DNA from: Chthonomonadaceae bacterium
GTDB lineage: Bacteria > Armatimonadota > Chthonomonadetes > Chthonomonadales > Chthonomonadaceae
Assembly (NCBI GenBank): GCA_014377395.1
Contig: JACMPS010000191.1
Span: 1 to 5,281 of the forward strand
Reading direction: 5' to 3'
Length of the DNA stretch: 5,281 nucleotides
Both the position numbers and the translations under genes were made by a program. Below the pieces are notes generated by a model that was given only the letters and a program-made list of their open reading frames with translations, was not told the DNA's origin and searched no databases. Shown piece by piece: positions 4,753-5,281 of the stretch (position 1 is its first letter; each line of letters begins with the position of its first letter).

Positions 4753-5281
4753 CTATTTTTTGCGATTGGAGACTGTCTTAGTATTCGCCTGTCGAGGTGC
4801 GGGATTTGCAGAGCCATTCGGACCCGGAGGCAATGGGGTGAATCTCGTAGGTTGAAACTGAGGTGCCGGGCGCATATCCGCCGGTGTTTGTACAGGTTGA
4901 GCGGAAGGAGGAGCAATAACACCGCCTTTAGACTCCGGCTGACCATACAGTTTTGGAACGAGGTATTTGCCGCGATCCACGCCCTTGTCGTTTTCAACGG
5001 TGAAGGGATACGCTTTTGCCCAGGCGTCATGACGTACTCCGGTCACTGTCCAGGAGACCTTCATCCCCGCGCGTCCTCCGGCAATCCCGAATTGATTATT
5101 TGCGATTTCCGTTGCGATATAAAGATCGCGTCCGGGTCCGCCAATCGCCGTCAGTTGATAAGTAAAGTCTTTGTTGAGAGACTGCATCCACTTCGGCATT
5201 GACACGGTGGCTTCGCCGTTGGCATCCAGGGCAATAATCCCCGTGTACATATTACGGCGTTCGTCACTTTCCACGCAGGCG
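4753..5281 (-). CDS. C-terminal part of a large, probably surface-associated protein (partial)
   Basis: The frame is open to the right edge with no true start in view, so only the last 175 residues are seen. The first about 115 (ESDERRNMYTGIIALDANGEATV, DFTYQLTAIG, NNQFGIAGG, VSWTVTGVRHDAWA, YLVPKLYG) form a conserved beta-rich domain. I recall this domain at the C-termini of long repetitive or tail-fibre/peptidase S74-like proteins of environmental bacteria, where it usually ends close to the HPELYG-like motif. Here that motif is followed by a further 60 residues rich in Pro, Gln and Ala (APPSAQPVQTP..., TPLPPGPNG) and a basic end (SNRKK), probably disordered. The gene ends in a strong terminator 30 bp downstream. 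The function of the whole protein cannot be determined from this fragment. Confidence 0.8.
   Translation of the reverse strand, partial: ACVESDERRNMYTGIIALDANGEATVSMPKWMQSLNKDFTYQLTAIGGPGRDLYIATEIANNQFGIAGGRAGMKVSWTVTGVRHDAWAKAYPFTVENDKGVDRGKYLVPKLYGQPESKGGVIAPPSAQPVQTPADMRPAPQFQPTRFTPLPPGPNGSANPAPRQANTKTVSNRKK

Overview
The window looks like bacterial chromosome of moderate GC content (roughly half G+C). It is densely coded, with long intergenic palindromic repeats. The protein families (a TIM-barrel isomerase common in planctomycete, verrucomicrobial and armatimonad genomes, a PRC-barrel stress-type protein, and the C-terminal domain of a large surface-type protein) together with the intergenic palindromes suggest an environmental, free-living bacterium, perhaps Armatimonadota/Abditibacteriota or a neighbouring group. 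The taxonomic guess is weak because no rRNA or marker gene is present.

Layout. Positions 1-245 are non-coding and hold a palindromic intergenic repeat (copy A). Positions 246-2658 hold two plus-strand genes separated by 76 bp: a sugar phosphate isomerase/epimerase-type TIM-barrel protein and a carotenoid cleavage oxygenase with a twin-arginine-like N-terminus. Positions 2659-3062 are non-coding. They contain a second, diverged copy of the repeat (copy B) enclosed by an exact 14-bp inverted repeat, and then a perfect 15-bp-stem hairpin that probably ends transcription from both sides. From 3063 to the right edge all genes are on the minus strand: a two-gene unit (47-residue single-span membrane protein, then a 448-residue PRC-barrel protein with 11-residue repeats, 4 bp apart), and upstream of it the 3' end of a larger gene that runs off the window and is closed by a classic hairpin-plus-U8 terminator.

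How the genes relate. The isomerase and the oxygenase are probably co-transcribed, but no shared pathway can be shown from sequence. The small membrane protein and the PRC-barrel protein are almost certainly translated from one mRNA, because the second gene's Shine-Dalgarno lies inside the end of the first. They may act together at the membrane. The partial gene is a separate transcription unit.

I see no clear-cut new defence or mobile system. The most interesting items are the repeat pair flanking the isomerase/oxygenase genes, the 278-bp MITE-like segment with 14-bp inverted ends, the near-identical terminator cores, and the architecture of the PRC-barrel protein (two PRC barrels, an 11-mer LEA-like helix, and a duplicated beta-helix motif).
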